The position numbers and the translations under genes were made by a program. A model generated the notes under the pieces. It was given only the letters and a program-made list of their open reading frames with translations, searched no databases and was not told the DNA's origin. From Neobacillus vireti (lineage in GTDB: Bacteria; Bacillota; Bacilli; Bacillales; Cytobacillaceae), in NCBI RefSeq assembly GCF_001026695.1, contig NZ_LDNB01000021.1, positions 62,001 through 126,000 of the forward strand: DNA of 64,000 nt, given 5' to 3'. Shown one piece after another: positions 61,714 to 64,000 of the stretch (the stretch's first letter is position 1; every line of letters begins with the position of its first letter).

Positions 61714-62124
61714 CTTAAACTCTCCTTCCACAATCATAATTATCATTAATCTTTCTCCAATGAAAATTATACCAAAATAAGCTCAACTTTATTTTGCTTA
61801 TATCAATTCCCTTTTGCAAGCCCGTCCAAACTTTTATATACTTTCTACCGGAAATATAAGGCCTCTTATTCAAAACCAATATGGCGTTCCACACCACCAT
61901 TTACTATGGAGACATATTCAGAGAATCATTCCTGCCAATAAAGGCGGTGTGAGCAGAGCTAAGGTTCACTTCATTCATTGTCCAAAAATGTACATCAAAC
62001 ACTAAACTAGACTATACTAATTTGCTATTGCGGCGCTCCGCCCCTTTTCCATAAGTAGGTTTGTATTGACAGATGCTTTTTAACATGAAAAGATGAGAAT
62101 ATTAATTCGGAAAGGGTGGCCGAA
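61714..62124. other. Intergenic region between the YtxH-like gene and yfkK
   Basis: 411 bp. A plus-strand frame of 63 codons (61814-62005; LQARPNFYILSTGNIRPLIQN...) has no ribosome site and no recognisable family. A TTGACA lies at 62066-62071, possibly the -35 of yfkK. A GC-rich GCGGCGCTCCGCC piece precedes it. In B. subtilis yfkJ lies between yfkI and yfkK; I see no trace of it. Confidence 0.4.
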
Positions 62125-62349
62125 ATGAATTTATCTCAAAAATCTGTTGAAAATGTCGAATATATGATTGAACAAATAAAAGAAAAGTTAAAGGTCCTCA
62201 ACCTCGGAGCAATCAAACCGTCACACTTTGATGAAGAAATGTACGAGGAATTAAAGGAAATTTATGAGATGGTCCTAAGGAAAAATTCTTTTAGCCCAAA
62301 TGAAATGCAGGCATTGGTGGAAGAACTAGGAAGTCTAAGAAAGAAATAA
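62125..62349 (+). CDS. yfkK: DUF1128 protein YfkK
   Basis: 74 aa, helical and acidic. VENVEYMIEQIKEKLKVLNLGAIKPSHFDEEMYEELKEIYEMVLRK and FSPNEMQALVEELGSLRK are the conserved DUF1128 core. ATG 62125 lies 5 nt after AAAGGGTGG. Function unknown. Followed directly by the dispersed repeat at 62351. Confidence 0.85.
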   Translation: MNLSQKSVENVEYMIEQIKEKLKVLNLGAIKPSHFDEEMYEELKEIYEMVLRKNSFSPNEMQALVEELGSLRKK

Positions 62350-62350
62350 T

Positions 62351-62500
62351 CAGAAAAGCGCAAGCGCCCTGGTCAGCGGCGTATGGCCTGGAGTGCTCCA
62401 ACTGAGATAAAGGAAACACGGTGAGCGAAGCGAACCGATGTTGACTTATCGTAGGGCGGAGCGCGAAGGACATTAGCCGCTAGGGCGCTGGAGCTAGCCA
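62351..62500. repeat. GC-rich dispersed repeat, copy 2 (about 150 bp)
   Basis: Nearly identical to 10886-11035 and in the same orientation relative to the window. It starts 2 nt after the yfkK stop and ends just before the map terminator. The ends AAGCGCCCT and AGGGCGCT are complementary. Confidence 0.8.
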
Positions 62501-62503
62501 TTC

Positions 62504-62541
62504 GAAAACCCGTTATTGCGTCTGAATAACGGGTTTTTTGT
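62504..62541. terminator. Terminator of map
   Basis: AAAACCCGTTATT pairs perfectly with AATAACGGGTTTT; T runs occur on both strands. Confidence 0.85.
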
Positions 62542-63291
62542 CTATTTTTGATCTGTTAGGATAATCGGGCCGTCTTTCGTAATCGCGATCGTATGCTCAT
62601 ATTGCGCTGAATATTTACCGTCAAGCGTACGTGCTGTCCAGCCGTTCTCATCCATTTTTGTTTGGTACCAGCCGACATTTACCATCGGTTCAATTGTAAA
62701 AACCATTCCTTCTTTAATTCTTGCCCCTTTACCAGGCAGCCCATAATGCGGAACATCCGGTTTCTCGTGAATCACCGCGCCAATCCCGTGGCCGATAAAG
62801 TCTCTAACAACTGATAGTCCTTCACTTTCAACATATTTTTGAATCGCGTGGCCAATATCACCTATGCGATTACCCACTACCGCCTGTTCAATTCCCTTGT
62901 AAAGAGCTTCCTTAGTCACTTTTAATAAATGATCTGTTTCCTCGGAGACCTGGCCAACGGCATAGGACCAAGCAGAATCAGCTAAAGCACCATTGTATTT
63001 GACAACCATATCAATCGTGACAATGTCGCCCTCTTTTAACGGCTCTTTCCTCGGAAAGCCATGACAAATTTCATCATTAATACTCGCGCACGTTGCATAT
63101 TGATAGCCTTTATATCCTTTTTGTTCTGGAGATGCCCCCTTTTGTCTTAGAAATTCATCAACAAATTCTTCAATCTCCCACGTTGTAACACCTGGTTTAA
63201 TTAATTTTGAAATTTCTTTATGACAGGCTGCCAGTATTTCTCCTGCCTTTTTCATGGCTTCAATTTCTCGTTGTGATTTAAGGACGATCAT
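62542..63291 (-). CDS. map: Type I methionine aminopeptidase
   Basis: 249 aa. Pita-bread fold with the five metal ligands: DMVVKYNGALADSAW (two Asp), FIGHGIGAVIHEKPDVPH (His), TIEPMV (Glu) and QYEHTIAI (Glu). It removes the N-terminal Met from nascent proteins. Length and position suit the second Bacillus Map (YflG/MapB) rather than the ribosomal-cluster copy. AGGGAA precedes ATG 63291. Confidence 0.9.
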   Translation of the reverse strand: MIVLKSQREIEAMKKAGEILAACHKEISKLIKPGVTTWEIEEFVDEFLRQKGASPEQKGYKGYQYATCASINDEICHGFPRKEPLKEGDIVTIDMVVKYNGALADSAWSYAVGQVSEETDHLLKVTKEALYKGIEQAVVGNRIGDIGHAIQKYVESEGLSVVRDFIGHGIGAVIHEKPDVPHYGLPGKGARIKEGMVFTIEPMVNVGWYQTKMDENGWTARTLDGKYSAQYEHTIAITKDGPIILTDQK

Positions 63292-63584
63292 GTTATTCCC
63301 TGCCTTTTTGAATTATTTTTATGTATAATGAACCATATTGTTCATCTTAGATATTTTTCCATGTGAAAATTATACTTAGGACACCTATGGCAACACTTTT
63401 AATAGTAACGCTAACCTAGCATTTTTTCAAAATTTCTATCTTGCTTGAAAAGCTTTAAACAATATTTTTCAATGTTCATTATTTTGTAATATTACGCCGT
63501 TCTTTATATGGTACTTTCTTATTCTTTTTGGTAGAATTAATATATCAACAATAACAATAATAATAATTAGGTGTGTGAGAATCA
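63292..63584. other. Divergent region between map and the SinR-like gene
   Basis: 293 bp, A/T-rich. A short microsatellite of ATA/ACA triplets (about 63546-63568) lies just before the ribosome site AGGTG of the SinR-like gene. No sinI-like coding frame is visible here. Confidence 0.45.
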
Positions 63585-63911
63585 ATGATTGGTGACCGCG
63601 TAAAAAAATTCCGCTCAGAAAAGAAAATGTCACTGTCCGAACTTGCTGAACAGGCGGGAGTTGCAAAATCTTATTTAAGTTCTCTTGAAAGAAACCTGCA
63701 AAAGAATCCTTCGATTCAATTTCTTGAAAAAATTGCTGCAGTATTAAATATTCCCATTGAACATTTAATCCATGAACAAATTGATAAGGATCAATTAGAC
63801 AGCGATTGGATGAACCTAGTCCAAGAGGCAATGAATTCTGGTGTTTCAAAAGAACAATTTCGTGATTACCTTGAATTTAATAAATGGCGGAACAAACAAA
63901 ATAGTGATTAA
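63585..63911 (+). CDS. sinR: SinR-like HTH regulator
   Basis: 108 aa. HTH_3 domain (1-65): MIGDRVKKFRSEKKMSLSELAEQAGVAKSYLSSLERNLQKNPSIQFLEKIA closely follows B. subtilis SinR. The C-terminal SinI/SinR dimerisation helices are present: LDSDWMNLVQEAMNSGVSKEQFRDYLEFNKWR. SinR represses biofilm matrix operons and is antagonised by SinI; no sinI lies beside it here. It could be SinR itself or a paralogue such as SlrR. Confidence 0.8.
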   Translation: MIGDRVKKFRSEKKMSLSELAEQAGVAKSYLSSLERNLQKNPSIQFLEKIAAVLNIPIEHLIHEQIDKDQLDSDWMNLVQEAMNSGVSKEQFRDYLEFNKWRNKQNSD

Positions 63912-63922
63912 GCAGTAAACAA

Positions 63923-63966
63923 GAAAAAAAGCATTCTACAAATATTTTTGCAGGATGCTTTTCTTT
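63923..63966 (+). terminator. Terminator of the SinR-like gene
   Basis: AAAGCATTCTACAAA pairs with TTTGCAGGATGCTTT (minor mismatches), followed by T-rich DNA. Confidence 0.75.
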
Positions 63967-64000
63967 CGTTATGTAATTGCTCAGTTGTTATTCGTGATTA

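Noticed and set aside
61814-62005. 63-codon plus-strand frame between the YtxH-like gene and yfkK
   Set aside because: TTG start without ribosome site, no recognisable family, low complexity of His and Arg; recorded only as intergenic content.

Overview
The window reads as chromosomal DNA of a low-GC, aerobic, endospore-forming Bacillaceae member, probably a Bacillus or Neobacillus relative. The evidence is strong AGGAGG-type ribosome binding sites, frequent TTG and GTG starts, A/T-rich intergenic DNA and Bacillus-specific genes: pdaA (spore cortex lactam), a YjcZ-type tiny membrane protein, a CwlO-like D,L-endopeptidase with a WalR-type box, a SinR-like regulator, and a right-hand block resembling the B. 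subtilis yfj-yfk-yfl region (rlmD, pdaA, SE1561/YfjT, yfkD, chaA/yfkE, yfkF, yfkH, yfkI, yfkK, map/yflG). No rRNA, tRNA, CRISPR array, prophage or complete insertion sequence was seen.

Layout. 1-7.5 kb: an ABC-2 permease cut by the window edge, a zinc-ribbon membrane protein, DoxX, a short UvrC-like nuclease, a POT peptide transporter, an MviM/YceM-like oxidoreductase and a second zinc-ribbon membrane protein. 7.6-13.2 kb: an RND efflux pump followed by an OmpR-type two-component pair. 13.3-19.4 kb: a membrane protein, a gene broken by one in-frame stop, a CwlO-like hydrolase, a YgjP-like metallopeptidase, a Cys-rich miniprotein and an ABC-F ATPase. 19.5-29.4 kb: a MITE-like element, an NCS1 permease, a stress protein, a DHA2 exporter divergent from a CarD-like gene with a MarR gene nearby, a decayed acetyltransferase, an MFS exporter divergent from an SgrR-type regulator, and a DUF1456 protein. 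29.5-39 kb: glutamate decarboxylase, GNAT, a YjiC-like glycosyltransferase, and a GntR-controlled hydrolase cluster (alpha/beta hydrolase, FAH-family enzyme, Cys-rich protein, amidohydrolase). 39.2-43.1 kb: a complete haem-sensing and export locus (hrtB-hrtA-hssR-hssS) with a recognisable HssR direct repeat. 43.2-48 kb: an L,D-transpeptidase, a duplicated rlmD 3' end, a single-chain sigma/anti-sigma protein, a collagen-like protein and a tiny membrane protein. 48-64 kb: the yfj/yfk/yfl-like block, interrupted by a NERD protein, a 113-bp tandem repeat array, class I fumarase and an iron-exporting P-type ATPase (PfeT) with Fur/PerR-like boxes.

Several regulatory circuits can be read directly. 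A MarR-type palindrome covers both -35 boxes of the divergent DHA2/CarD promoters. A 23-bp perfect inverted repeat surrounds a consensus promoter in front of the hydrolase cluster. A haem two-component system sits beside its target exporter. Metal homeostasis and envelope maintenance (PfeT, HrtAB, CwlO, L,D-transpeptidase, PdaA) are the main themes. I found no clearly new multi-gene defence or biosynthetic system. The least explained items are the sigma/anti-sigma fusion, the 113-bp array, the GntR-controlled hydrolase cluster and the MarR/CarD/DHA2 module.
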